Numbered from the stretch's first letter, positions 1-13,692 are shown. The stretch: 64,000 nucleotides of DNA from Stratiolaelaps scimitus (GCA_019614645.1 JABWDB010000005.1:8278001-8342000), one strand, 5' to 3'. Numbers and translations: made by a program. The notes: a model not told the origin generated them from the sequence alone.

Positions 1-3000
1 TCTTCGAACAACTGCTGCGCGTCGCCGTGTGACCAGCCGACAGGCGGGGTCTTGAGACCACACGATCTTGCTAACTATAATATCAAGTGGCAACTCAGCA
101 GCTATCAGCGTCTTCATAAACAGTGTTTGTTCGTTGGCTCCAGCATGTATGTGCCCCACTTCTGTGATCCACTGGCGTCAGTGTCTGAACTTCGTCTAGT
201 ACTACTACAACTGCTGCTGTAATGTTAAGGTACAGCTTTTCCGTCGGAGCTCTTCCCGCGCCTGCCGCTGACATTCTGCTGCTGCTGCTGTTACTGCTGC
301 TGCCGCCGTCGCCGCTGCTGCCAAAACAAAAATGAAATAAGAGCCAAACTCGACCAAACTTCACCGTCCGCCCTGCCAGTTCACCTTAGCATATCGCGTG
401 CTCATTTTTCTTCTCGGCGACCTCGTAGACCGTCGCTGCTATGCCTTGTTGGCTGTGAGAAATGATTTTAGCCTGTTAGCTGTCTTCGCCTGTTGTTGTT
501 CGTTCGACTCCGTTGTCGCGGCCTGTGAACGGCTAGTTGACCAGCCAACGTGCTGCTCCCCGCCAGTGCCGCTCATAGCGGGCGCGGAGCACTGCTGAGC
601 GTCGCGGCGCTGCTCAGCGCTGCCGCGGCGCTCGCAATGGGGGAGGCGGCGCCAGTAAGCACTGGCGCCCAGCTCCGAAGGCAGCGTATACAAAGGCAGG
701 AGGAGATAGCTTTCACAGCAGCGCTGCCCGGCGAGATCGTAGTGGTCCTGGTGGCAGCAGCGGCGGTGGCGGCAGTGGTGGTGGTGGTGGTATCGGCGGC
801 GGCGGCAGCGGCTGACTGCAGCGGTGCCGTTGTCGCTATCGCCATTGTCGCGCTGCATAATACCTCGGACCAGGCGGCTCCAAGCGACGCCGGCTGAAAG
901 CTGGCGACAGATTGACGACTCACGGGCATCGGCAGGCGAAGCAGCAGCATCAGCAGCAGTAGAGGGACAAGGCAGGCGAGCATATACCGAGATTGTGCGC
1001 TCAAGCTCCCCCCGTTGAATCATCATGCCTATATACCGTACATAGTTAGACACACACCAAGTACGTTCGTACCACGCGGTTGGCTTTCGATCCGAGTTGG
1101 GATCACTGTGTGCGAAGAATTTTCACTCTGGCGAAATTGAGCGGGCCTAACTGCCAACGGGCTGTAACCGTTTATAAATATGATACCGGTTGAGCGACAA
1201 TTGAGGCGGTTGACATTTGAACTCAATCCGATTTCGCAATGAGAAACGATACGACTTGCAACGAAGAGTCACCCGAGCAGTGGCTGCTGTGGTGGTCGAG
1301 GACATGGCGGGAATGACGCCGTCTCGCTACCATGTGTGACGAAGCTAACGTCGGTATTGATAAGTAGCATGGCAAATATTCAACAGTCTAATAGCCTAGT
1401 GGTAAATGGCAACAATGCTCAGTCATGTGTTCCGGCCAAGCATACGCTTTTCAATAGGAACAAAAACACACCTAATCAGAGGCAGTGATCGGCATTTCGC
1501 CTGCTCAACCAATTATTATATTACGCTGGTATCGTTAACTCATACACGGTGTCATTCTGATTTCTTGCCCTTTAGAGCTGTTATGTGAATTTTGCCAAGG
1601 CTGGTACACTTTCGCACCACAAACGTCCCATCCTATCCACCATTTTGCCGTCTCGTAGATATCTGGATCTAATGAAAAAAATGATCGGCTCGGCTCAATC
1701 GATCTATATTGCATCTGCAGATGCTGGAAAGCGTTCGAAATAATATGTTTCGCTTTGATTTTTGGTCGACCACCCCTTTTCCGTGAGCTCCACTTCGTCC
1801 GCGGGAGCGCCACCGGGTTTCTTCCTTTGGAGATTTGAGAAAAGCAGGCTCTACAAAGGGAAGAACTCTACAATTGACGAGAATTGCGTTCCCTCAGTAT
1901 ATGTTACCATGTTTCCAAATCCTGGACACCGGTCATTTCAATGCCGACGTCGGCAGGCTCAGGCCAGGCTGCGCTGAAGTTAACAAAGAAATAAGACATA
2001 TTTATTGCATTCACGTTCAAAGCAATTCCTGCCTTTCGATACTCGAGTACCTCATCGCTTTGATGTTTCCCCGAAGTCCCTTGGCTAAGTTTCTCAAGCT
2101 CAAACTCTCCTAACGGCGTCACAGCGTCATTGCCATCACCACCTCATTGGCTAGTGATTTTTGCGCACTCCTTCGATGGGACCTTCATCGGCTTTGTCGT
2201 CCAATGCGGCCTGCACCTCCATAGACCGACATCCACTGCCAGCATTCCCCGAGCTTCAACCACCCTCCCAGGCCAAGTCGCTTACGTCGCTTCGCTCGCT
2301 ATTACCTTCAAGCATATCTTGTTGTTCTCATAGTGCCGGCGGCTGCTCCGGTTTCTCGGGCTTATTATTCACGCGTTATTATTCAGAAATGTGCGATACT
2401 GTCAATGTATTCCGATATGTCAACAACACATGAACGAACGCGTCTCCGCATGGCATTGTCGTCGTCATCATCGTCGTCGCCGTCGCCGCCGCCGCCGTGA
2501 CATGGCCAATACCAAAATGGAGCGACCAAACGCGGGTCGCTGACAAGTCGCTGTTGCTCCCCGAGTTCTCTTCTTTCAGCGCGTTGAATCACTAAACGCA
2601 ACGGCCACTTCACCGACTCTCGATCGGGTTTGTCGTTTGTTTCATTGTTGTGTTATTTAGCAAGCAGAGCCGCGCACGTTGAATAAAACGCAGCTGGCTG
2701 GGGTCATCTTGTTATTGTTATTGGTGTTGCAGTTGCTGTTGTTGCTGTTATTGTTTGTTGCAGTAGCTGCTGCCGCCGCGTGCGGAACCCAACGCTGTCA
2801 GGCGGCAGGCGAAGCCAACAAGCGCAACGCGTTTCCAGGCACTCACAACAGGTCGGGTTCCCCCTCAATCTATCTCTTTATCTATCGCTTGTATCTCTGT
2901 CGCAGGCTGCTCCGCTTCCAGCGTCCAATCAGCTCGAGGCGTGTCGACGTCAATGTCCAAGCGACGAAACCGAAAAAAAAAAATCAGAAGCTTCACATCG

Positions 3001-5100
3001 ACAGCCACTCCGCGTGTGCAAGGTCTGTCTGCATAGTAGCAGCAGCGGCAGCCGCCGCCACCACCACCGTTGCATATATTACATATTGTGCAGCTTAACA
3101 ATGTAACAAGATAACAAATTGTACCTAGTTTGCTAATGAGCGGTAACCACCACAACTGGTGGTGTCGACCACAGAGGCCTATGGGACATCTGTGACTGCT
3201 TCTGCTCCTGCTGCTGCTGCTGCAGCAGCAGCAGCAAAAGCCGTCAAATAGAAATATTCGATTCTTTTTCAACGGTCGCATCTGTGAACAGAGAGACGTA
3301 ACAGGCCGCCGCGGGTGTGCCGGCGTCTAATAATGAACACACAAACAAGATAACAGACGATCGACTAGAAAAAAACCACGCGATGGCCACGCGATGGCGC
3401 CCATTAAGCGAATTAGTAGATTGTGTGATGGTTAGATTTGTGGTGACGTGTAACGAGTATGTAATAAGGTATTTTTAAATATGTGTTTTTTGTTTTTGTC
3501 TTAATGAACCCCCCTTTTGAATGAGTTTTTCATCGCGAGCTATGACCGGATGATCGGAGCGTAAAGAAGCCTGGCGACTCACATCATAATTTATAGTAGT
3601 GCGCTATGGTCGTCGTCAAATAGTACTGGACGGCAGTTGGCAGTTTGGGCGAATCTCGCGATCTCACTCGTGATGTGCTAAGTTTCGAATGTACAGACTG
3701 ACGCACAAATTGCGAACAAACCACCGATGAAGACCAAAGGATCTCGAAGAGAGACAGAAATTGAGAGAAACAATGATAGCGAATGTAACGCGCTTTGGTA
3801 ACAATTCGACTCGATTTTCTGCCGCAACTGCAATTACATTACGCCTAAGTGGATTGCTTTTGTTCGAGATTGCTTGCGCCAATCGAAACAGCAGATGACC
3901 ACGAGTAGATGCGCGTTCGCCGAATCGTCACTGACCTCGACGCTCGAAATGCGACTCGGCGCGTCGGGACCACTCGAACTGTCGGCTGCGTACACACAAG
4001 CAGGGTTGACTAGGAAAGGCGCTTTGCAAACAAAAATCGACAATTTTTCAAGCGATTCTTTCTCGCGACGTTGCTCGAATTGCAAATTAACCCTACACGG
4101 CAATGCTATCATATTAATGCTGTGCAAGAATGAGGTTTCACGAAGTTTTGATGAAATGGCACAGACGTCAGGCAAATTCAATAACGCTTCGTACGTGCTG
4201 TGGCGGCGTCTTCAAACTCGGTACTCCTCAAAATGTGCTTTTACCTACTTCGAGATATGTGTTGTAAATCAGTGAGTATCACCTATCGAAAGCGCACATG
4301 ATCTCGCTGGAAATATACATAGATTTAAGATCAAGGGCTTGAATTAGTCTTTTCACTGGAGGCATATTGTTCGACATTTATCAAACATACCCATTTACAT
4401 TTCGAAAATATATGAAAAATAAATTTACACGAATATCGAATTCTCGAAGGGTGCACGATACGTTCTTGGTGTGATATTAGTCCTCCTGACACCGCGAATC
4501 TCTCATCGTTTGCTCCTAGCGTTGTTCGCGCCGAACGACCCTCTAAAATATCGCCACATTGTCAACGTATACGCAGCATACCCATCTATATGGAGTCGCC
4601 TCAAGATTTGGTTATTGGTCGACGCGATGATCGCATCGGCTATGGCACCAGCAAAACCGCTGGTGAAAGCGGTTATCAAGACGTGGTCAGTTGTTCGATC
4701 TCGAAGCAGCAAAAACACGAAATTCGCACACCTCCCTGCCATCCTCGATCCCAAAAAACCGTCCACATCGTTATAAGACAGTTAGCTTAAACGGGCACCC
4801 CACGTCGCCACCAGAACCACCACATGGTCCGTCGCCCCACTCATGCTCGTACATAAACACTATACGCCTCTGCGTCAACCATCTCTCCGAACAGTTTTCC
4901 CTTGTCACGTACCCACGAGGCTTCCCGCCAGCGCGTTGTCCACCTTTGACACACGCACACCCGTAGGCAACTATTAATATATCTGTGCTCAATTATAGAA
5001 CAATAATCGACGGACCGGCGATGATTTCACCTGCGATGTTCGTACGGACTGACCGCCGCTTATGATCTGGGGTCGTCTTACGGCCTGTTCGTTGGACAAC
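1..5100. other. no recognisable gene; GC-rich trinucleotide islands
   Basis: Two blocks (1-1,000 and 2,680-3,280) are full of GCN/CTG/GTN repeats, and open frames appear in most of the six frames, coding for poly-Ala, poly-Val, poly-Leu or poly-Ser. A GTC/GCC tract lies at 2,458-2,500. The sequence between and after them (1.0-2.4 and 3.3-5.1 kb) is anonymous, with only short overlapping frames on both strands. Confidence 0.7.
3209..3236. repeat. perfect (CTG)n(CAG)n palindrome
   Basis: A 28-bp perfect inverted repeat joins a CTG tract to a CAG tract at a central TGCA. It would extrude as a hairpin and is a known kind of unstable sequence. Confidence 0.9.
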
Positions 5101-5737
5101 TAAAGAAGGAGGATTAGTGACGAGTGCAGTGACGGTGACCACTTGCTCCTCGCAGAATCCACCCATCTCGGCATCGACTTCGGTGTTTACAGACGCTGCA
5201 CTCGAAAACGCATGACAGACGCTTGGCCACAGTGGACGTATGTACAAGCTGGCAACAAGCTAGCAACGCAACAGCAACAACAACATGAAAGTAACAACTG
5301 GTGCTGGCGGCGGCGGCGGCGGCGGCAGCAGCGGCAGCAGAAGCAAAAAGGTACGGCCAGCTAACGGCTAAGCCACGACCAGCACCGACGCCGCCGATAA
5401 GCGATGGCCGCAGCGGCGGCAAATCACCATTCGGCATCGACTCTGTGGTCACTCTTGAATGTGGCGTCAGAGAAAGAGAAAAACATGCTATTTGGCTGTA
5501 GTCCCCTGGGAGGCATTTTGCTTTTCGTCACTGACTCTTCGACTTCCTTCCTTCAACGACATCAACAGCAACAGAAGCAGCAGCAGCAGCAGCAACAGCA
5601 GGAGCGGCGGTAATATCGGTGGAAGCAGCCACAGCAACGATATTTGTTCCTGACTGTTCGCTGCGACAAAAACATGGACCGCTCATCGTATCGTCGGGCC
5701 ATCCCCTTCGATGATAACTCTATTAGTCGTTTGCTAG

Positions 5738-6025
5738 CTAGCTTTGCTACGAGCGTTGCTGCTGCCGACGTTGCTGTTGCTGCTGTTCTCGTGTCTGGTC
5801 ACCGTAGCGCACCGACGCCAAATCATCATTTATGACGAGGTCTATGAGTGTCCGCCAGTCGGACGCTTCGTCGACGGCCGGTCCGGTGACCAACGACAAA
5901 TGACCGCTGGCACGGACAACACGGCTACGTTTGTAGCCGATGAAAGTAGTCGGCCTGCACCAGCCGCAGTAGGAGAAGATGAAGCCATAGTCTTGTCGGT
6001 ATGGCCTCCAGACACAGCAGCGTAG
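5738..6025 (+). CDS. candidate exon with signal-peptide-like start
   Basis: After a possible acceptor (gctagctag) the plus-strand frame begins with Leu-rich codons (LLRALLLPTLLLLLFSCLVT) that look like a secretory leader. It continues VAHRRQIIIYDEVYECPPVG, RFVDGRSGDQRQ and an acidic/Ala tail to TAG. No in-frame ATG precedes the leader, so an upstream exon would be needed. The segment YECPPVGRFVDG is loosely like the start of a peritrophin (CBM14) domain, but no other cysteines follow. The leader coincides with a CTG/TTG-rich tract, which can imitate signal peptides. Confidence 0.22.
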   Translation, partial: LALLRALLLPTLLLLLFSCLVTVAHRRQIIIYDEVYECPPVGRFVDGRSGDQRQMTAGTDNTATFVADESSRPAPAAVGEDEAIVLSVWPPDTAA

Positions 6026-6454
6026 TGGGGTGGACATCGACAAAATGAAGTGGGGGACAAATTGTGGAGCCGAGTCGATGATTCGACGGCGACAACGACG
6101 CCGACAACGGCTACCACTACAACTACCCACGGTGGCGATTTTGCTGCTGCTGCGGTGTTGCTGTTGCCGCTGACTCTGTCGCTCTCCCTTTGTGCCGCGG
6201 TGCGGTCCGGTCTCGTTGCGTCGTCGACAGGAGCAGCAGCAACAACAGCCGCCGCCGCCGCCGCCGCCGCTAAGTGGTTGTGGCCCGTGTGGCGTGGCGC
6301 AGCGTTCGCTATGAGTGTCCGCGGCGACGGTACCGCCCCGGTGCGCGACGTCGCCGATACTGCCGCTGCTGCCCCCGGGGCAGCTGCCGGTGAAGAGCGG
6401 CTCCAGAGCGGCAGGCAGTTTTGCTATCGTTACATCGCGGTAGCGAGGGGATGA

Positions 6455-9400
6455 AGTGGGCTATGCGATACTCGGCGGTTGATGATGGAGCATGATACGT
6501 CTGTCTGTTTGTCGGCTAGCTGTCCTGTCTGTGTTGGCATCGGCTGGTGCAAACGCTTGTAAATATGTGTTTGTAAAGTGCCACTTGAATGCTGCTTATT
6601 ACCTGCAGAATGCCGAGGGCCACGAGAATAAGAGAGAGAAGAGCTATAGAGGAAGCTTGTTCCTTGGACAACCACTGGGCAAGCAATACGTCCACTGTCC
6701 ACTTTTACCACCAGTGGCAAAACGATCAGATTCACAATCGTTTCTGTAGGTGGACAACTTGTATTGGTCGTTGGGTGACAACAAATGCTCAACAGAGGGT
6801 GGGTGCGTAGTTTTTTGTTGGCGACTCCGTCCAAACTTAAGTTCTGACTTACGAGACTTACGAGAAATAGCGTAAACAGCTGGCTGGCGCTATGTAGCCG
6901 AAGGCGATTATGTTTGATTGGCATAGCATGTTTTTGGGAATTGTCAAATATATTATTATAGCTTCTTCTTGTCAAATACGAGGCCACTAAACGAATAGGA
7001 AACACTGTAGGGGTTTCGTGTATGAAGAAATAAGTGTGCTTGAAATCGAGAGCAAATGTCACCGCTCATGTGCATTGTCAAGTGAATATAAATATTATAC
7101 AGATAAACTGAACCAATTTTTTTCGCACACTTTGTCCTTAGTCGTAAATATAATAATCTTATATAATACGAATCACTGCCGTGGCCATAATTAGAACGGC
7201 GGAGACTCGTATTCTACTCTGCAAAGTTAAACTTAAAAAATAGTGTCGACGCACATCGTCCACGAGTAAAGAAAGTTATAGAATGCAACCATCGACACCG
7301 ACGGGGAGAAGGCGAGAGAGCCGCCGCCTCCAACTGAGGCGAAGAAAAATACCGATAATAGCTTATCAGACTAGATGCAACACATGCAATGGAGATGTAG
7401 AGCGATGTAGGGCCAGCAAAGGTCGTTGCATCGGCTGTGTTTGTTTATGTAGTTTTTGGGGACCATCATCACAAATTCGTTTGTTTAGCGTGAGTAGTCT
7501 TCGGCATCTATCGTTTCAACGGCAGCGAGCAACAACACTTCGGTCCTCCGAGCAGGTCTCTGCCTTTGCTTGCATTGGACCGCTAACGGGCGGCCCATCC
7601 GATGATGAGAAAGATGATGTCCATTAAGTAGTCCGCCCCTACGCCCCCCGGGTCGCCTCGCTCGCGAACTCAGCGAAATACTGCACCACCTGTGACACAA
7701 TCGGACGCTAGAAGAGACGAAAAAACAATTACCCACCACGAAACAATCAGCATGTGTGTCGGCTCAGCACCAGAAGCGAATCGCGGCCCGAAATAGCGAC
7801 CTGACAGAAGTCAGCGAACGGCTCTTATACGAGAGAAGGTACCTAACGAACCTCGCAGATCCGCGGTCCGGTGACAAGAAGAAGTCGAACCTGTGGAGTT
7901 CTGACACGAACGGTGCAGACAACGACTTGAGGAGATGACTCTTCACGGCCAGCGGAGGATACCTGCATAGGTCTGCTAAGGATGCCTGCATATGCTATCG
8001 TCTTGTATCTCCTTTGCTTCGTTCCGTGTCATCCCGTATGCGCGGATCTCGGTGCGCGCGAATTCATTGACGATGGTCATGGCGGCGGCGGCCGCAGCGA
8101 CGAAGACTACGAGCGCGGTGGTTCTTAATCGCGATAATGCCCAATCTATGGCGGTAATCAGCCCTCACGGCGAGGCTGACAACGATGACAAATGCTGACG
8201 TTTACCGCTAGCGCCAGCGGTTTCCTGTGTAAACACTGGCGCGTTCACGCGAACCACTGGACTATCATGATGGTAGCTTCTGTCTACCATGTATCGTATT
8301 TGAGTATTTTATGGCGTTAAGGTTGTATAAAGTCTGTAGTTCACACTGTTGGGGAGCACTCGAATGAACAGCGACGAGGGTGACCGCCTATAAAAGTGAC
8401 TGTCCGAGCTCAAATATGGCTTTTACATGGTGATATATCCGATCTTATACACGACTGGCGATACCGACATACGCGTAGCTCGGACTTATAGAGAAATTGC
8501 TGGCAAACAGCTTTGCTTAGTTTTTACGCCATATTTGCGTGACGTCTTCTTGTCGAGCTACACGCTTTAATTTTTCTGGGCAAACACATGTAAGCATGTC
8601 ATTTTGTCTAAGATATTCCCTTGCCTTTGCTTGAAAACCACGTTGCTTTGGAAGTAGAGTTGCTATAACACCCGTTTGATGTATTGCAACAAATCGGCTC
8701 TTTGCTATAATATAAGTTAATTTTAGAGCTGTGCTTGTATCTGAGGGCTTTTTGATCAAACAGAGGTCGAAAAGTCACAGAGTAAAATCAAATCTCTGTA
8801 AAATCCAATCCGAACTCGAGCAAAACACACGTCCAGAGTTATCGACCACTCCGACGAACGTTGGAGATGAGACTGACTTGTAATCCTGCTCGCTTGATCT
8901 AGGGGAGGCAGTTGATCAGATCTATCTGGGAATTACCTTGCAGTCTTGAACCATCATACGGCTAGCTTAGTGAAATACAATCTTGTGCGAATTAACATTA
9001 CTAACGCACGCGACACCGATTCAACGAATTTCCAATTCTCTGCAGCCGAAAATTGAGCAGAAAATCTTCATCCCTACATTCATAGCTATATCTATCCGAA
9101 GCCACTTACAGAAGCGAGCAGTTTCATGGCAGAACTCAGTGGGTGAATGAGTCTCTACCGAGGCAGTCTAAAAGATTCGCTGCGAGCTCCGATATCTACA
9201 AGGTCATTTGAAGTTCACCTCCGGTTGTTCCTGTCGCAATCTAACGAATAGCGACTCTCCACTTGTCTCATATTTTCGTACAACGATTCGTCAGTAGGTA
9301 GCCAATTCACGACTGGGACCTGACGTTAATTTCTCCATATCTATGTACGAGAAAATATTAAGCCTAATGGTCACCATTTCCGGCAGCCACGGCGGTCAGC

Positions 9401-10622
9401 CACTTCGAGTCGCTCCGCGCGGGGTTCTCTGCTCGAAACGGCGGAACGGACAAGCGATTTGAAGTCGTCGCCGAAGACGAATTCTACACAAAGTTTAACG
9501 TCCCCAATGTTTCATGGGTTTTGGACATGAACCGGGCTCTACGCTACGTTCATCATCATCAACGTCATCATTATTTTTGTACACTATTGGCCTTTTCGTA
9601 TTGTCCGCTAGCTCGCTGAAAGAGCCATTAGAGAGTCGGCTGCGTTGCGTGTGCGACGCCATGATTGGGCCGAGTCCACAGGATACAATGTTTAGTTACA
9701 TATACAGCAAGTATATATTTATCGAGATCCGTGCCTACGCAGATAGCAACGTCGAAATCGACATATTTATGCATGCGCGCATGATCCCGAGGAGCGGTGC
9801 GCCTACGGACAATTGTAAATTGTGGGTTCGGTGTTCACCTCGCTCTCTCTCTCGCTCTCTATGGCTTTCCATCCCGGTCTCTTTTGCATGATAGCGCCGG
9901 CAGCAGCGGAGCCGCCAGCGGTAATAGCAACAATACTAACAGGGCGCACACCGAACGAAACGAACATTAACATTGAGATTAGCGGCGGCAGCAGCAGCAA
10001 CGACAACACAAACACATTTATAGCGATACCTGCGGCATGGGACACATAGGCCGAATTTGGTATATTCTCCGCGGTGAGTGCACTGAAGGCGCGGTTCAGC
10101 GTTATCCAGGGGATATCGTTTGGGGGCGACGTCTGTGGTAGTGATATGATGTTTTAGTAGTGAACATCAGCAGCGACTAACAATTGAGTGAGGCCTTTTG
10201 AGATGGCCTGGCAGGAGATACTGCAGAACCTCGTGGCAGCCGAGGCGGCTCTAATCTGTTACCACGATCTCGGCGTCTATCGCCGCTACTTCGCTTCTGC
10301 TGGCTTCGGTTAGTACTACAATTTCAACTACTGCTACGCTTCGACTAGCTAGAACGGCAGTGATTCATCTGATCTCCGACGGATGGTGTCCAGCACACGA
10401 TGCGCGACTGCTGCTTACGCGAGATCAGTATCTTGTCTCGGATTGCAGGCACATGGTTATGGTGTTCATTCATGACCTGGCCATCGTCGTTATGTGTTAG
10501 CACTGCGGGCAATTGTCCTAGTGGGTAGTACTTTTGTTCTCACTTCTCGCATCTGCTAACCTAACCGAACCGCGTTTAGAAGGAACGTACCTCGTCAGAA
10601 GCAGATTGAGCTCAATACTCAG

Positions 10623-10669
<47 letters not shown>

Positions 10670-12500
10670 TAGGTACAAACGCGCTGCCGTTTGGTAAATG
10701 AAATATCATAACACTAGAATTGATTCGATTAATGGATAAATGTGAAAAAAGAGACGTCTGTTATTTCCGTTTGGTAAATACATACTTTGTGCTCTTATAT
10801 AATACCTGCATGCCATACGGACCGGGAGCAAACAAATCATTGTATCCTGAAACTTAGGCTTAACTCGAGCGTACACATAAAGGTGAAAAATCAGATTGTA
10901 TATATAAAAAAAAACAACACAACGATATCTTGCTTATGTTTGCGCTGGCGATCTCGAAAACGTCCTTCATCATTTTCACGATTATTCCTTTGTGTGTGTG
11001 TGTGTGTGTCTGTGCTTGGCCTAACGAGAAACGCTATAGTGAAAAGGCCATGTCCGAACGTGAGTTAAGTTCGCCTTTGAAAATATGAATATAGACAATA
11101 TTCATTAATGCCTTCGGCGATGACGACTCACGCTGCTTTGATATACTTTTCGTGTGTACCACATAATTTGGCCGAGGAAACATAAGGGAAATAAAAGGCA
11201 AACAGACGACATGTTTGGGAAAATGCCTGATTCGTATGAAATATTAAATAATATAATGTCGTAAAATGAATGAATGAATAATGAGTAATTTTTTGGGTTG
11301 CTATTTCGGCGACGGTTGAGACTTCGATGTTTATTTACAGTGACCCATTCAGTGTGAATCGTTAAATCGTCCGCTTCTTGGTGTCTCCAGCTCTTGGAGA
11401 CCGACGAGGTCGTTTTACCTTTGGGCCACGTAAAAACTGCAATTGAGAGACTGGTCAACTCGGTTTGCGAATGACGAGATCAAGGCAGTGCCCTGACTTG
11501 AATCATAGGGCAAGAGGAGAAGCATGCAGCGAGATAATTACAACGGAAGAACGATGACAGGTGTAGCAGAGTAGTAACGAGATTCGCGCAACAGGATAAC
11601 CGAATAACAATATCATGATCGGGGTCCAAATCGACGAGGACCGAGCCGCCTCCGGGCTCCATCGGTATAAATAGCAACATAAGGTGAGGTAACCTTCGGC
11701 GTGTGTGAGTAAGTGGCTGAGCTCGGGTGTTCATAAGGTCTGAAATTGGGCCAATGTACTCGTATGATAGTGATTTTCGGCAGCCTGTAGGTCTATGGTA
11801 TTATTTATTACGCATGTAAGTGTATATACCTCTTTGGCTGTGGATGACTATGCCTAACGGTTCGAATTCATGAGTACCGAAATAGCTTCGCTGTCCGGCT
11901 TGAGGAAATACGAGACAATACATACACACATTGTCTAGATTATTGAACCGCAACCGCTAGACGTTGAATGCAGTTTGTTCAATATCCAGGAAATCGTACG
12001 ATCGAAACCACTCAACGTAATTTAATCAGCATAGCAGTTAACAATGCAGAGAAATCGATCGGTCTATATCGCGGCGCCGGTCCTCGAGAAATCAAAACAA
12101 TATCAAAAAGAACGAGATGGTTCCAAGAACGGAAGGCTGCTGGACCCAGACAACGTCCTACCTGTACCGGAGATCATTCAAAATCTCGTGCACGTCCGTA
12201 GAGCCACCGCACCCGCCTCCACCGAACCACGAGCAGATTTATGCGTTGTCCCATCTAATCGTCTCTTCTTTCAGGACATCGTCATTTTGGCCTGTTCTGT
12301 GCGCCTAGCCCAGTGCGACGGGCCTCGTAAAGATCACAATATGGCGACAGAGTCAGAAAATGTATTATATATATAATGCTCGTTTTGAGTAAAGCTAGAG
12401 AGACGAGTGACTCGGCTGCAGGAGACCTCTTCAGCGAAGCAGCAGAAAGTGAGTGAGAGAGAGCGGAATAAGCTTCGGGGCCGATTAGTTAAGGGTTAGT
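6455..12500. other. anonymous non-coding sequence
   Basis: Only short overlapping frames are present and no family is recognised. A (TA)n lies at 10,626-10,665, and a GT run at 10,992-11,010. The part from 8.2 to 9.5 kb contains no frame worth noting on either strand. Confidence 0.65.
10626..10665. repeat. (TA)n microsatellite
   Basis: An uninterrupted run of about 20 TA units. The open frames that cross it read as poly Tyr-Ile and are artefacts. Confidence 0.95.
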
Positions 12501-12545
12501 GCTGGGGGCAACATTTAGAAAATCAAAGCCACGCCATCCCGGGCA

Positions 12546-12816
12546 TCATCAGCCGTCCCGATCTCTAACCGGCTGGGCCCAGCTCAGTTCCGGCCGAGTG
12601 AAGCCCACCGGGACGTCCTTGTCTGGCATGTACGCCCTGCACACTTGTGCAAATGCACCGACCTTCGGATCTCTTCGGACGCTTTTCTTTCCGCAGACAC
12701 TCAACGCCGCCTCGCGCAGGAACAATACGATGCGCCGACGGGAGACATCTTCGTCATCAGCATCATCCTCAGAACTTCGAAGGCCGAGTTCCAGTAGGGT
12801 CCGGCCTTCTGGTTGA
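12546..12816 (-). CDS. candidate exon of unknown gene
   Basis: On the minus strand an open frame of about 88 codons follows a possible acceptor (catgtaag). It reads QPEGRTLLELGLRSSEDDAD, DEDVSRRRIVLFLREAALSV, CGKKSVRRDPKVGAFAQVCR and AYMPDKDVPVGFTRPELSWA before TGA. The composition is protein-like, with acidic, basic and hydrophobic segments and no simple repeats. The plus strand is also open here, which lowers the weight. I do not recognise it. It lies 260 bases downstream of the possible GT8 fragment on the same strand and could belong to the same old gene. Confidence 0.25.
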
Positions 12817-13073
12817 CTTACATGGAGCGACTTAGCTGTCGCCGTAGGCTCGAATTGTACCGGGTATGCAATAACAATCCACAATGAAATAGATAGCTAA
12901 GCGGAATGATGTCGTCTACAAACTTCGGTTGACTTCGGAGGCTGATCGCATCATGTCGTCAACCGTCTCGACTCAGCTGAGAGAGCCCTTTGACTGATCG
13001 AACTACCGACTATCGCGGCCACTAGGCCTATCATTGTGATGGGATTGGCGGCTGCCAGCCCGACGACTCGACC

Positions 13074-13325
13074 TCATAGCCGACGATCAATGGCGTAAAC
13101 TCTACTTGTTTCGATGTTGCGTTCGATCCAGAGCAACAGAGCAATCGAATGTTGACGGCTCACCCCCTTATAGAAGCGATTTGCCATCTTGTCGGCCATC
13201 AGCACGTCGTGCGTCTGCGAGCGGATTGACTTACACCGTCGGAGAACAATGGAAGGACTGAGAAAGCCGTCCACGTACAGGCCGCACACGAGATAGACGA
13301 AGGAGGAGCTCGCTGTCTCGGCCAT
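13074..13325 (-). pseudogene. possible decayed glycosyltransferase family 8 (glycogenin-like) N-terminus
   Basis: An ATG-started open frame on the minus strand reads SSSFVYLVCG, LYVDG, then IVLRRCKSIRSQTHDVLM and ADKMAN. This resembles the first beta-alpha-beta unit of GT8 proteins of the glycogenin/p13 type (FVTLV-GD-YV-GALVL-RSLR-T-HD-V-MV-D-VS). If so, the Asp after the Gly is lost and five extra residues (FLSPS) interrupt the helix. The rest of the domain, including the DxD motif, is not found; 12,930-12,960 reads FVDDIIPLSYL in another frame, which would suit the next GT8 strand. GT8 enzymes use UDP- or GDP-sugars. The similarity is by eye over about 40 residues and could be chance. Confidence 0.3.
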
Positions 13326-13633
13326 TGCCTAGCAACGACGCAGATACTAACCTGTATAAATGGTGGGGACGGTCACGGAACATACAAAACGAGTTCCTAC
13401 TTAGTCTGATTGAGTTTATCTAGCGGTCGTCTTTTCGTCGTCTTTCGGTCGTCTTTTTCCCGGAAAAAGCAACGTTGGCGACCGTGCAGGGCTCGATCTG
13501 GGGGTCATTTGGATTGGACAGCTTCGTACGATGACGATTATTGGCGTCTCACAAAATTGATGCTTGAGCAACATATGATTAAAGTGGATACGAACTGAGA
13601 AAGCGGGTGGGGTTAACACGTTCATTCATTTAG

Positions 13634-13661
13634 TATATATATATATATACATTTGGAGATG

Positions 13662-13692
<31 letters not shown>

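Noticed and set aside
439..1053. Overlapping long frames on both strands near the left edge
   Set aside because: They read as poly-Ala, poly-Val, His or Ser from GCN/GTG repeats in several frames at once, which is compositional.
4503..4766. Minus-strand 87-codon frame with Gly/Ala segment GFAGAIADAI, checked as a mitochondrial carrier fragment
   Set aside because: It lacks the PxD/ExxK/R carrier signature and is also open on the plus strand.
7376..7438. Cys pattern CNTCNGDVERCRASKGRCIG reminiscent of a laminin-type EGF repeat in a plus-strand ORF
   Set aside because: Only about 20 residues fit, the cysteines that should follow are absent, and neither splice sites nor a second repeat is seen.
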